From Rosenbergiella nectarea (GTDB lineage Bacteria; Pseudomonadota; Gammaproteobacteria; Enterobacterales; Enterobacteriaceae), in NCBI RefSeq assembly GCF_900111105.1, contig NZ_FOGC01000009.1, forward strand, positions 1-64,000: a stretch of 64,000 bases of DNA. Direction: 5' to 3'. Every line of letters begins with the position of its first letter. The stretch's first letter is position 1. Made by a program: the position numbers and the translations under genes. The notes under the pieces are model-generated. The model was not told the origin of the DNA. It was given only the letters and a program-made list of their open reading frames with translations, and did no database searches. This document shows, in pieces, positions 51,629 through 60,662 of this stretch.

Positions 51629-53197
51629 CTATTTCGTAATCTGATCAAAATAGAGCATGCTGACGCCCAAACTCTGCTGTGCTCCCTCAATATTACTGCG
51701 TAACCCCACTTGCTGTGCGCCCTGTAACGCGACAACAAACGGAGAGTCTTGCATGACGCTAGTTTGAATCTGCTGATAGAGCGTTCGACGTTTTGCCGCA
51801 TCGCTGGTTGCCGCGGCCTGCTGTGTCAGTTCACTGAGTTGCGGAATTGACCAACCCACTCGCCACGCCAAGGTCTTGGGGCCATTCGGTACGTTATAGG
51901 CAAAGGTACTGGCATTGGTATTGGGGTCGATATAATCCGCCCCCCAATAAGCGAAAATAGATTGGAACTGGCGACTGCGCATTTTGCCCCAAAGTTCGGC
52001 TTCAGGCACTGGCTGGAGCTTAATCTGAATATCGGCTTGGGCGAAGCTGGCCTGTAGTGCTTGAGCGATATCGCTATAGGGGGGTTGATTGGTAAAGGAG
52101 AGCGTGAAGGTGGTCCCGGGTTTTATCCCGGCCTTGGTCAGGATCTGCTTCGCTTTCGCAACATCTAAGGTGAAAGGTGTTTTCTCTAACGCCCCATCAA
52201 ATCCTACCGGTAAGAAGGATTGATGGACCTGATACTGTCCTTTCAGTAATTGTTGTGACAGAGAGGCGTAATCCACTAACCAGCGCGCCGCTTGCCATAA
52301 AGCCGGGTTCCCTAAAGCAGGTTGCTGACTATCTTGCGCATTGAAGGCGAGATAATAAATTAGGCTAGAGGGGAAACTGGCCACCTTAACCCCCGCGGTA
52401 TGGCGTAGCGCCGCAAACTGATCGGCACCTAATCCATAGGCGATATCGGCATCGCCTTGCGTGAGTAATAACCGGCGAGCACTGGCGTCAGGTACACCTT
52501 TTAATAACACTTGCGCTATCTTTGGCTGAATAGCGCTGTGCGGATTTTTTTCTAATAATAAGGCTTGTTGCGGAACATAACGTTGGATGCTGTAGGCAGC
52601 GCTACCTGCGGAATGATTTTTAAGCCAGTTATTCCCGTAATCCCCAGCTTGTTGGTGCTCACTTACTAACTTATGGTCAACGATCGAGGCGACGGGAGCG
52701 GACAGCAAACGTAGGGCAAGATCTTGACCAATATCGCTCTGCCAGCGAATCTCGACTTCAGTGTTACTGATCTTTTGTAATGAGGCATCGATATTTTCTG
52801 GGCTCCATCCAAACTCCCCCAAAATAAAGACGGGCGCTTTATTCAATTTTACAGCTCGGCTTAACGAGTAGATAACATCATCGGCAGTCAGTGGATTACC
52901 GCTGGCAAAGGCTTGATTCGGTTTTAAGGTAAAGCGCAGACTATGCGGCTGACTTCCGGCCGTCCAACTCGCAGCCGCTGCTGGGACAATCTGCTGGGGA
53001 TGATTACGATCGGCACTGACTAAACCTTGATACAGATTGACCAAACTACTGGTACTCACCGTTTCAAAACTCTCCGCAGGATCGAAACTGATAATCCCAT
53101 CAAGCGGAATCGCGATCACTAAGCTATTTGACGGGGTTGCCGCGTAACTGGCGGAGGAAAAAAGGGTAGCAAGGAATAACGTAAGATAAGGTTTCAC
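51629..53197 (-). CDS. ABC transporter substrate-binding protein (peptide/nickel family), second copy
   Basis: Periplasmic SBP_bac_5 protein of 522 residues. The signal peptide is about residues 1-19 (MKPYLTLFLATLFSSASYA). Family features are ISFDPAESFETVSTSSLVNL, RFTLKPNQAFASGNPLTADD and VEIRWQSDIG. It is a paralogue of the first-gene binding protein (same length, similar throughout: YWGADYIDPNTNASTFA versus a matching segment there). The start is GTG, with its Shine-Dalgarno AGGAGG inside a perfect hairpin. It closes the six-gene operon. Confidence 0.88.
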   Translation of the reverse strand: MKPYLTLFLATLFSSASYAATPSNSLVIAIPLDGIISFDPAESFETVSTSSLVNLYQGLVSADRNHPQQIVPAAAASWTAGSQPHSLRFTLKPNQAFASGNPLTADDVIYSLSRAVKLNKAPVFILGEFGWSPENIDASLQKISNTEVEIRWQSDIGQDLALRLLSAPVASIVDHKLVSEHQQAGDYGNNWLKNHSAGSAAYSIQRYVPQQALLLEKNPHSAIQPKIAQVLLKGVPDASARRLLLTQGDADIAYGLGADQFAALRHTAGVKVASFPSSLIYYLAFNAQDSQQPALGNPALWQAARWLVDYASLSQQLLKGQYQVHQSFLPVGFDGALEKTPFTLDVAKAKQILTKAGIKPGTTFTLSFTNQPPYSDIAQALQASFAQADIQIKLQPVPEAELWGKMRSRQFQSIFAYWGADYIDPNTNASTFAYNVPNGPKTLAWRVGWSIPQLSELTQQAAATSDAAKRRTLYQQIQTSVMQDSPFVVALQGAQQVGLRSNIEGAQQSLGVSMLYFDQITK

Positions 53198-53206
53198 TCG
53201 TAAAGC

Positions 53207-53233
53207 CTCCTAATAACGATGCGTTATTAGGAG
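53207..53233 (-). promoter_or_regulatory. perfect palindrome that contains the Shine-Dalgarno of the second binding protein
   Basis: CTCCTAATAACG, loop ATG and CGTTATTAGGAG form a perfect 12-bp inverted repeat. On the minus strand the downstream arm ends in AGGAG, and with the next base supplies AGGAGG 7 bases before the GTG start. In RNA the stem would hide the ribosome-binding site; as DNA it could be an operator. Confidence 0.6.
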
Positions 53234-53290
53234 TATAGGGACGGACTATCGTGGTGAACATTCGTTTTAAGTGATATCTAAAGCTAATTT

Positions 53291-53968
53291 TTAACTAAGG
53301 TGAGCAATCCGGCCTGCCTGCATAGTGACCGACCTATCACACATATGGTCGATTACATCTGGATCGTGACTCACTAGCACCATCGTCAACTGCTGCTGGG
53401 CTTTTAATTGATTGAGTAAATTCAATATTTCCGCCTGTACCGACATATCCAGCGCAGAGGTTGGCTCGTCGAGTAACACTATTTTCGGCTCGAGGAGGAG
53501 CGCCCGCACGATGGCGACCCGTTGCCGTTGGCCCCCTGACAGCTGGTGAGGATAGCGGTCAATCAGCGCGCTGGCTAAGCCGACTTGCTGGAAGCCTTGG
53601 GCTATCCGGTCATCAATATTATCGAAACCCGGTCGCTTTAACGGTTCTGCGAGGGTGCGGCGTAAACGGTGACGAGGGTGTAAGGAGGCATAGGGATCTT
53701 GGAACACCATCTGGACGTCGCGACGTAGTTGCCCGGTAAAAGGCGAACCGGGTTGTACGTGAGTACCCGCTAACACCATATCCCCACTCCAGTGAGGATT
53801 AAGACCTGCCATTACCCAAAGTAGCGACGATTTTCCACAGCCGGAAGGCCCGACCAGCCCGAAACATTCACCCGGTTCCACCGTTAGGCTGACATCTTGA
53901 ACCACTTGCCGTAACTGATATCCCTGAGGGTGAGAAACATTGAGGTGGTCTAAGGTGATCGTACTCAT
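53291..53968 (-). CDS. ABC transporter ATP-binding protein (DppF/NikE-like)
   Basis: ATPase of 225 residues. Walker A is GPSGCGKSS (about residue 39), Q-loop QMVFQDPYASLHPRHRL, signature LSGGQRQRVAIVRAL, Walker B VLLDEPTSALD and H-loop VSHDPD. It lacks the long C-terminal oligopeptide domain, so it is shorter than DppF and more like NikE. Its ATG overlaps the preceding ATPase stop by four bases. Confidence 0.9.
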   Translation of the reverse strand: MSTITLDHLNVSHPQGYQLRQVVQDVSLTVEPGECFGLVGPSGCGKSSLLWVMAGLNPHWSGDMVLAGTHVQPGSPFTGQLRRDVQMVFQDPYASLHPRHRLRRTLAEPLKRPGFDNIDDRIAQGFQQVGLASALIDRYPHQLSGGQRQRVAIVRALLLEPKIVLLDEPTSALDMSVQAEILNLLNQLKAQQQLTMVLVSHDPDVIDHMCDRSVTMQAGRIAHLS

Positions 53969-54804
53969 GAATATCCCTCCAATGCTGCTCTATCGAGTGT
54001 GGGTAAGCGCTTACCTTTAGTTGCTAGGCTCGGTCGACAGGCCCAGAGCGTTTGGGTATAAGGATGGGTCGCCTGTGCAAGATCCTTTGCCGCCAAGCGG
54101 TCGAGAATTTGCCCTTGATACATCACCATGACCCGTTGGCAGTGGTCTGCGACCTGCTGTAAGTCATGGCTAATCAGTAACAATCCCATATCGCGCTGCG
54201 CCACCAGGTCTTGTATCAACGACAGTACTTGATCACGCATCGCATGGTCTAAGGCCGACGTTGGCTCATCGGCAATTAGGAACTCGGGATCGGTTATCAA
54301 GGCGATGGCCAGCATAATACGCTGTCCCATTCCCCCGGAGAGTTGATTAGGGTAGCGCTTAATAAGTTGTTGCGGGTTCGTTAAGCCGACCGCTTCGAGC
54401 ATCGCTAATACTTTCTCTTGGCGCTGACGGCGGGAGAGTTTGCGGTGCAAGATTAAGGGCTCTTCCACCTGCCAACCGATAGTTTTAGAGGGATTCAGGG
54501 CATATTTCGGGTCTTGCATCACCATCGCCACTTTTCCGCCGCGTAGCGACTGCCATTGTGACGGTTTAAGATGGCGTATATCGTTACCCGCGAGGGAGAG
54601 CTGCGACGCATTGAGGCTCAGTGATGGGGCAAGCAGTCCCATCAAACTGCGGGCAGTCAGCGATTTGCCAGAGCCGGACTCTCCCACCAACGCTACCCGC
54701 TCTTTTCCGATCTCAAAAGAGATACCGTCGACTAAGGGACGGCCTTCAGGTAGGCCGATGGTGAGCCTATCAGCAATAATAAAAGGGGAAGCGTTAGCTG
54801 TCAT
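53965..54804 (-). CDS. ABC transporter ATP-binding protein (DppD/NikD-like)
   Basis: ATPase partner of the preceding entry, about 279 residues. Walker A is GESGSGKSL, signature LSGGMGQRIMLAIAL, Walker B FLIADEPTSALD and H-loop LLISHDLQQV. I chose ATG 54804, which overlaps the permease end by 11 bases, over the ORF start at 54837 deeper inside the permease gene; either is possible. It forms a heterodimer with the other ATPase. Confidence 0.88.
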   Translation of the reverse strand: MTANASPFIIADRLTIGLPEGRPLVDGISFEIGKERVALVGESGSGKSLTARSLMGLLAPSLSLNASQLSLAGNDIRHLKPSQWQSLRGGKVAMVMQDPKYALNPSKTIGWQVEEPLILHRKLSRRQRQEKVLAMLEAVGLTNPQQLIKRYPNQLSGGMGQRIMLAIALITDPEFLIADEPTSALDHAMRDQVLSLIQDLVAQRDMGLLLISHDLQQVADHCQRVMVMYQGQILDRLAAKDLAQATHPYTQTLWACRPSLATKGKRLPTLDRAALEGYS

Positions 54805-55642
54805 TGCGACTGTCCAAGCGGTCTCGTAGACCGTCACCGATGAAATTAAAGGTTAAGCTCGCCAGAAGAATCGCTCCGCCGGGTGCCGCTGCGACCCACC
54901 ATTGGTCAAAAATCACTTTACCGCCTTCTGCCACCATCGACCCCCACTCAGCGGTGGGGGGTTGGACTCCCATTCCCAGAAAGCCTAAGCCGGCGGCGGA
55001 TAAAATAATTCCCCCAAGACTCAAGGCTGCTCGGACCACCGCACTGGGTAAGCAAAGCGGTAGCAGATGGCCAAACATCAAGGGTAATCCCTGAATTCCT
55101 TGCATTTTAGCGGCCGCTAAGTAATCGCTACGTCTTAATTGCTGCGTCTCCGCACGGGCTTGTCGAGCAAACGGCGGCCAGCTGGTCAGCGCTAAAGCCA
55201 GCGCGCCGTTTAAAATACTGGGTCCCAGTACAGCGACCATGGCCAGGGCGATCACTAAGCTCGGTAGAGCGAGAAAGATATCGGTGATGCGCATTAAGAT
55301 ACGTTCGACCCAACCGCCTAAATAGCCGGCAGCAATGCCCACCGTCATACCGACTGGCACGGTCAGGAGCAGAATAAATACCACTAACAGGAGAGTGGGT
55401 CGTGTACCATAAATAACGCGCGACAGTAAGTCACGGCCAAAGCCATCCGTTCCAAACCAGTGGTGGCTATCTGGCGGCAGTAACCGGTCGGCCATGACCT
55501 GTGCATTGGGGTCGTAAGGCGACACCCAAGGGGCAAACAGCGCCATGGCGATAAGTATCCCCAACAGGCTATAGCCGATGATCAGTAACCATCGGCGCTT
55601 ATCACGTCGGACCGCGCGAAGCGGTAAGGAAGTTTCAGTCAT
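54794..55642 (-). CDS. ABC transporter permease (DppC/NikC-like)
   Basis: Inner-membrane permease of about 282 residues with an N-terminal helix (LLIIGYSLLGILIAMALFAP) and five more segments. The family features are HHWFGTDGFGRDLLSRVIYG and the EAA-like loop RRSDYLAAAKMQGIQG. I chose ATG 55642, which overlaps the previous gene's stop (ATGA); the longer frame to 55792 would start within the neighbouring permease. Confidence 0.9.
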   Translation of the reverse strand: MTETSLPLRAVRRDKRRWLLIIGYSLLGILIAMALFAPWVSPYDPNAQVMADRLLPPDSHHWFGTDGFGRDLLSRVIYGTRPTLLLVVFILLLTVPVGMTVGIAAGYLGGWVERILMRITDIFLALPSLVIALAMVAVLGPSILNGALALALTSWPPFARQARAETQQLRRSDYLAAAKMQGIQGLPLMFGHLLPLCLPSAVVRAALSLGGIILSAAGLGFLGMGVQPPTAEWGSMVAEGGKVIFDQWWVAAAPGGAILLASLTFNFIGDGLRDRLDSRNDS

Positions 55643-56691
55643 CGTGTTCTCGGATCGGTAAGCCAAACTAACGCATCGGTTAGGGCATTGATGATAATAA
55701 AGCAACTTCCTATGACTAGGGTTGCTCCCAAGATGGCAGGAATATCTGACGCAAATAACGCATTGGTTAGATAACGGCCCAATCCGGGCCAAGCGAACAC
55801 GCTCTCGGTTAATACTGCGCCTTCCAGTAAGGATACGTAGGAGAGCATGACGACGGTAATCAGGGTTCCGCGTGTATTAGGCAGTAAATGATGCCAGGCA
55901 ATTCTCCAGCGGCTGGCACCTTTGGCCCGTGCGAGCGTCACGTACTCTTTACTGTTCTCTTCTAATAACGCCGCGCGAAGCAGCCGTGTGATCGAGGCCA
56001 TCGAGAGTAAGCCGAGGATCACCACCGGTAACCATAGGTGCTGCAACGCATTGATAAACATCCCGCGATCACCGGATAACCAACTGTCGATGATGACCAG
56101 ACCGGTTTTCGGTTCTAAGGTATAAACATAGAGATCGTCGAGCTGTCCCGGCCCCGCCGACCAATGGAGTCCGGCATAGAACACTAATAATCCAAGTAAA
56201 CCGATCCAAAATACGGGAACAGAATAGCCCAATAAAGAAATGACCCGGGCAATATGGTCAATCCAACTTTTAGGGTGCCACACCGATACCAGCGCCAGAC
56301 CGATGCCACAGCTGGCCCCGAGGATGAGGGCGCAGGTCGCCAGTTCAAAGGTTGCCGGGAAGGTGCGTAACAGATCATCGACGACCGGTTGGCCTGTACT
56401 CTGCGAAACGCCAAGGTGACCCTGGGCGAGCTGCTGTAGGTAATGCCAGAACTGGACAGGGAGCGAGTGATCTAACCCTAATTGATGGCGGACCTGAGCA
56501 TAAGTGGATGCCGTTGCGTGATCCCCCACCAGCTGTAAAACCGGATCGACCGGCGAAAGGTGGGATAAGGTAAAGGTAAACGCCAACAAGCCGAGCAGGG
56601 TAATCATCAGTGAAAAAAGATTACCCGTCAGGCGCTGTATAAGCCGCCTGACCGGCATGCTGCGACCAGAGGTGGACGCAGACCCTGCCAT
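55639..56691 (-). CDS. ABC transporter permease (DppB/NikB-like)
   Basis: Inner-membrane permease of 350 residues. It shows the DppB-type HLSPVDPVLQLVGDHA at the periplasmic loop after helix 1, and the cytoplasmic EAA loop SKEYVTLARAKGASRWRIAW. About six helices. The ATG overlaps the stop of the first binding-protein gene by one base (TAATG). The last bases overlap the next permease. Confidence 0.9.
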   Translation of the reverse strand: MAGSASTSGRSMPVRRLIQRLTGNLFSLMITLLGLLAFTFTLSHLSPVDPVLQLVGDHATASTYAQVRHQLGLDHSLPVQFWHYLQQLAQGHLGVSQSTGQPVVDDLLRTFPATFELATCALILGASCGIGLALVSVWHPKSWIDHIARVISLLGYSVPVFWIGLLGLLVFYAGLHWSAGPGQLDDLYVYTLEPKTGLVIIDSWLSGDRGMFINALQHLWLPVVILGLLSMASITRLLRAALLEENSKEYVTLARAKGASRWRIAWHHLLPNTRGTLITVVMLSYVSLLEGAVLTESVFAWPGLGRYLTNALFASDIPAILGATLVIGSCFIIINALTDALVWLTDPRTR

Positions 56692-58259
56692 TACTTCGTG
56701 ACCTGACTGTAATAAACCATGTCAGGGTTCATCCCTTGCTGATACCCTTTAATGTTGCTGCGTAGCGCGATCAGCTGGTGGGCTTGTAGGCCAATAACAT
56801 AAGGCGAGCTTTTCTGTACTTGACGCTGTAATTTCTCATACAGTGCCGCGCGTTGGGCGTTATCCGTTAAGGCCACCGCCTTTTGCGTTTCAGCGGTTAA
56901 CTCAGGGATATGCCAGCCAGCGCGGTAGGCAAGTTTGCTGCTGCCATCTTCTGGGTTGGTGGCAAAGGCAGCGGCATTGGTATTCGGATCGAAATAGTCT
57001 GGCCCCCACGAGGTGACGGTAGCATCGAACTGATGGCTCGCCATCTTAGCGGTAACTTCACTACTTAGACTTGGAATTAACTCAATTTTTACTCCACCTT
57101 TTGCAAAGCTAGCTTGAAGCGCCTGGGCAATATCCAAATAAGGCGGTTGGTTGTTGACCACGACTTTAAAAGAGACATTGGAGAGGCCCGCTTTGGCTAA
57201 GATCGCTTTCGCTTTCTCGGGATTATAGGTGTATGGGGTATCATTGAGGGCGCCTAAATAGCCACTGGGTAGGAACGATTGGTGGATAGAGAATTGCCCT
57301 TTCAATAAGCCGTTGGCAATCCCATCGTAATCAAACAGGTAGCGCGAGGCTTCCCAGAAGGCGGGGTTTTTAAGCGTCGCTGAAGATTGCGTGTTAAACA
57401 GCAGGTAGTAAAGCGAGGCGATAGGTACGGAGACTGGGGTAACACCTGGCTTATGTTGCAGGGCACTGAACTGATCGCTCCCTAGGTTACGTGCAATATC
57501 CGCATCCCCTTGTTCAATTACTAGACGGCGTGTCGCCGCTTCGGGAACATTTTTAATCAGTAGGGTGCTGAGCTTTGGTGCGCCGCCTGGCGAGCGCGGA
57601 TTAGCCGTCATCAATAGCACTTCATGAGGAACATAGCGGCGAATTTGATAAGGTCCACTGCCCGCGGAATGGCTGGATAACCACTGATGCCCCAGATCAT
57701 TATTGACTTGGTGACTTAACGCTTCTTTTTCATCGACGATAGAAGCAACCGGTGCAGAGAGTAAGCTAAGCACAAAGGCTGGGCTGACCGCGGCGTCCCA
57801 ATGTAGTGTTACCTGATTAGCACTGGTTTTGGTCAGCTGGCTATCGATATTTTTTGCATTCCAACCAAGTTGCGTCAGAACGAACGAGGGTTCCAAATTT
57901 AACTTAATCACACGGGACAATGAAAAAATAACATCTTCAGGACGGATCGGATTACCGCTGGCGAACGTGGCTCCGTCTTGTAAGGTGAAGGTCAAGCTTC
58001 GATTATCGCTGCCAGCTTTCCAGCTACTGGCAAGCGTTGGACGGAGATCGACGGGGTGAGCAGGATCAGATTGCAGTAGACGCTGGTACAAGTTGGTAAA
58101 GGCTTGGACGGTGGAAGTTTCAAAGCCCTGGGCGGGGTCAAAGCTGATCGCATCATCCAGCGATTGCACGACCACTAAGGTATTCGGCGGCGTCGCACTG
58201 TGTGCCGAGAGCGTGGTCAGCGATGCGGTGAATAAGAGACTTATCAACGTTTTTTTCAT
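56691..58259 (-). CDS. ABC transporter substrate-binding protein (peptide/nickel family), first copy
   Basis: Periplasmic SBP_bac_5 protein of 522 residues with a signal peptide (KTLISLLFTASLTTLSAHSA). It has ISFDPAQGFETSTVQAFTNL, FTLQDGATFASGNPIRPEDV and SWGPDYFDPNTNAAAFAT. It is the first gene of the operon and paralogous to the sixth. The ligand is not clear: the set resembles dipeptide, nickel and opine-type importers. No metal enzymes are nearby. Confidence 0.88.
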   Translation of the reverse strand: MKKTLISLLFTASLTTLSAHSATPPNTLVVVQSLDDAISFDPAQGFETSTVQAFTNLYQRLLQSDPAHPVDLRPTLASSWKAGSDNRSLTFTLQDGATFASGNPIRPEDVIFSLSRVIKLNLEPSFVLTQLGWNAKNIDSQLTKTSANQVTLHWDAAVSPAFVLSLLSAPVASIVDEKEALSHQVNNDLGHQWLSSHSAGSGPYQIRRYVPHEVLLMTANPRSPGGAPKLSTLLIKNVPEAATRRLVIEQGDADIARNLGSDQFSALQHKPGVTPVSVPIASLYYLLFNTQSSATLKNPAFWEASRYLFDYDGIANGLLKGQFSIHQSFLPSGYLGALNDTPYTYNPEKAKAILAKAGLSNVSFKVVVNNQPPYLDIAQALQASFAKGGVKIELIPSLSSEVTAKMASHQFDATVTSWGPDYFDPNTNAAAFATNPEDGSSKLAYRAGWHIPELTAETQKAVALTDNAQRAALYEKLQRQVQKSSPYVIGLQAHQLIALRSNIKGYQQGMNPDMVYYSQVTK

Positions 58260-58770
58260 TTTTATTCCTTGCTAAACAGGGCGTTTACCGGACTGAGCGA
58301 GTCCTGACTCTCTCAGTGGCGCATCTTATTATTCTTTATTGTTATATCTATTCGGTTCTTTATCACTTAAGTAATTTATAAGATTTTTTTACGTTCTGCT
58401 AGCCGGTGATACGATTAATTATCGGCGGCTGGCTACCCGCCACGTGGCAGTGATTAATGAATTGAATTGATAACGTCATTCGTTATTCGACCTCTAGTCT
58501 GTTTTCACTCTTGTTGCCATCATTGACTCACCACGGTCCGCTACTGCATTGCATACTTTCGAAGCGTGAAGCCAGATTGTCGAGAGGATGACGGTCGGAC
58601 GGTCGGCGACCACCCTTATCAGCACAAAAACGGGTTAGCCGATCCGTGCGTTGATCATAGACACACTTTAATCGTTCTTTCCCCCGCCAGCGACAACCCC
58701 GTGATGACAAACGACGTATATCAGGCAAGCGCTGTTCGCTGAGCAACCACTCACCAACTGGGAGATAATA
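58260..58770. other. divergent promoter region
   Basis: Lies between the binding-protein gene (minus strand) and the dehydrogenase pseudogene (plus strand). ACTGAG and CTCAGT arms near 58290-58320 form a hairpin. ATAACG-N5-CGTTAT (58470-58486) is a dyad that shares its half-sites with the palindrome at 53207-53233. A minus-strand frame at 58528-58863 has low coding quality and is rejected. Confidence 0.4.
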
Positions 58771-59793
58771 ATGTTTGCAACGATGATGCATGGTGCGGGC
58801 GACGTCCGTTACGAAGAAGTCGCGGACCCAAAAATAATTGCGCCAACAGATGCCATTATTCAACTGGCTGTGACCAGCATCTGTAGGTCCGATCTCTGGC
58901 CTTATCGCGGATACGGGGATTTCGATGGACTAAAAGCGATGGGCCACGAGTATTGCGGCGTGGTGGTAGAGATTGGCAGTGAAGTCAAAACGGTTAAAAA
59001 AGGACAATTCGTGGTCGGGTCATTCTGTCTATCAGACAATACCTGTCCGCATTGCCAATATGGTTTCCAATCCTCTTGTCAGCAACGTGAGTTTATGACC
59101 AGTGCCCAAGCCCCCTATGCCCGCATTCCGTTAGCAGACGGGACATTAGTTGGCCTCGACCACTTACCCGATCCCTCGCTCTATCCTGATCTCCAAGCGG
59201 TTTCTAATGTATTGGGGACCGGTTAGTATGCGGCCGATGCGGCGAGAGTCACGCCGGGTTCCACCGCCGTAGTCATCGGCGATGGGGCGGTAGGCTTAAT
59301 GGCGGTGATTGCGGCTAAACATTACGGTGCGGAACGTATTATTGCCATGAGTCGCCATCCCTCACGCCAAGCCTTAGCGAAAGAGTTTGGCGCGACGGAT
59401 ATCGTCGCAGAACGCGGCGAGGAAGGGATTGCTCGGGTGATGGAGCTGACGCGAGGGATCGGTGCGGAATCGGTCCTAGAGTGTGTGGGGATGGAGCAGT
59501 CGATGCAGCAAGCCACCCGTATTGTCCGGCCTGGCGGTATGATCGGTTATGTTGGCGTGCCGCACGGCGTTACCTTCGATGGGCAGAAGATGTTTTTCGC
59601 CCAATCGGGCATGTTAGGCGGTCCTGCACCGGTAAGACGCTTCCTCCCTGAGCTACTGGAATTAACCTTAGCGCGTAAAATTCAGCCAGGAAAAGTGTTC
59701 GATTTAGTGCTGCCGATAGCCGACGTGGCAGAAGGCTATGCCGCTATGGATCAGCGAAAAGCGATCAAAACATTACTCACTCTAGGCGACTAA
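58771..59793 (+). pseudogene. zinc-dependent alcohol dehydrogenase broken by an amber codon
   Basis: Two collinear frames make one medium-chain dehydrogenase of 341 codons. The N-terminal part has the zinc ligand Cys in SICRSDLWPYRG, GHEYCGVVVEIGSEV and the structural-zinc cysteines (TCPHCQYGFQSSCQQ). Codon 152 is TAG (59224-59226) in VLGTG-stop-YAADAARV, where relatives have Trp (GTGWYAADAA); a TGG to TAG change explains it. The second part has the NAD motif VVIGDGAVGLMAV. GGGAGATAAT precedes the ATG. A suppressor tRNA or sequencing error are alternatives. Confidence 0.85.
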
Positions 59794-59805
59794 CGAGGTC
59801 ATTCT

Positions 59806-60621
59806 ATGTCAGACATTATTGTTGTCATCGGGAGTGGGTCTATTGCCCAAGCTACCGCACGCCGCGTCAGCCTGGGTAAAAAAATTCTCCTCGCTGATAT
59901 CAATATTGAGGCGGCACAAGCGGTTGAAGAGAGCTTAAAGAAAGCCGGCTTTGCGGTAACTACGGCCCATGTGGATGTTTCTTCGCGTGCCTCCATCGAA
60001 GACTTGGTCACCACTGCAACGGCGCTGGGCGAGGTAAAAGGGGTTATTCATACCGCGGGTCTATCCCCGTCTCAATCGGCTGCGCAACATTTATTACAGG
60101 TTGATCTTTACGGTATCGCAGTAGTACTAGAAGCTTTCGGTAAAGTGATCGCGCCGGGCGGATCGGGAGTAGTGATTGGCTCTCAATCTAGCCACCGTTT
60201 AGCCGTTGATGCCCTGACACAAAAGACGGCGGATGAGTTAGCACTGCTAGCGCCCGAGGAACTGATCGAGCTGCCGTGGATCAAAGAAATTGATGACAGT
60301 TTATATGCGTACCAAATCTCTAAACGGGGTAATGCGCTGCGCGTTATCTCTGAGGTCGTGAAATGGGGTAAACGCGGTGCGCGGATTAACTGTATTAGCG
60401 CCGGTATTGTTGATACACCCTTAGCGTATGACGAATTAACCAGTACGGAGCGCGGGGAGTACTACCGTACTATGCTGGCTAACTCTCCAGCCGGTTGCGG
60501 GGGGATGCCGGACGAGATTGGCGATCTGGCGGAATATCTGTTTGGTCCCAAGGGAACCTATATCAGCGGCAGCGATATCTTAATCGATGGCGGGGTCACT
60601 GCCTCAATTAAGTATCCTTAG
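59806..60621 (+). CDS. SDR family oxidoreductase
   Basis: A 271-residue short-chain dehydrogenase-like protein. The cofactor motif is slightly unusual: VVIGSGSIAQATARRVSLG. It has VKGVIHTAGLSPSQS, a long insert after GSQSSHRLAVDALTQKTAD, the Tyr-Lys in YQISKRGN and the C-terminal GTYISGSDILIDGGVTAS. It follows the dehydrogenase pseudogene by 12 bases and probably shared its pathway. The substrate is unknown. Confidence 0.82.
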   Translation: MSDIIVVIGSGSIAQATARRVSLGKKILLADINIEAAQAVEESLKKAGFAVTTAHVDVSSRASIEDLVTTATALGEVKGVIHTAGLSPSQSAAQHLLQVDLYGIAVVLEAFGKVIAPGGSGVVIGSQSSHRLAVDALTQKTADELALLAPEELIELPWIKEIDDSLYAYQISKRGNALRVISEVVKWGKRGARINCISAGIVDTPLAYDELTSTERGEYYRTMLANSPAGCGGMPDEIGDLAEYLFGPKGTYISGSDILIDGGVTASIKYP

Positions 60622-60624
60622 TGG

Positions 60625-60658
60625 TTACCCGCCTAACCGATAGGGGGAAGGCGGGTAA
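60625..60658. terminator. bidirectional terminator-like hairpin
   Basis: TTACCCGCC and GGCGGGTAA form a perfect 9-bp stem with a 16-base loop between convergent SDR and MFS genes, directly after both stop codons. Confidence 0.7.
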
Positions 60659-60662
60659 ATCA

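Noticed and set aside
58528-58863. Minus-strand frame of 111 codons
   Set aside because: Overlaps the start of the dehydrogenase on the other strand; composition is arginine- and cysteine-rich as in shadow frames.
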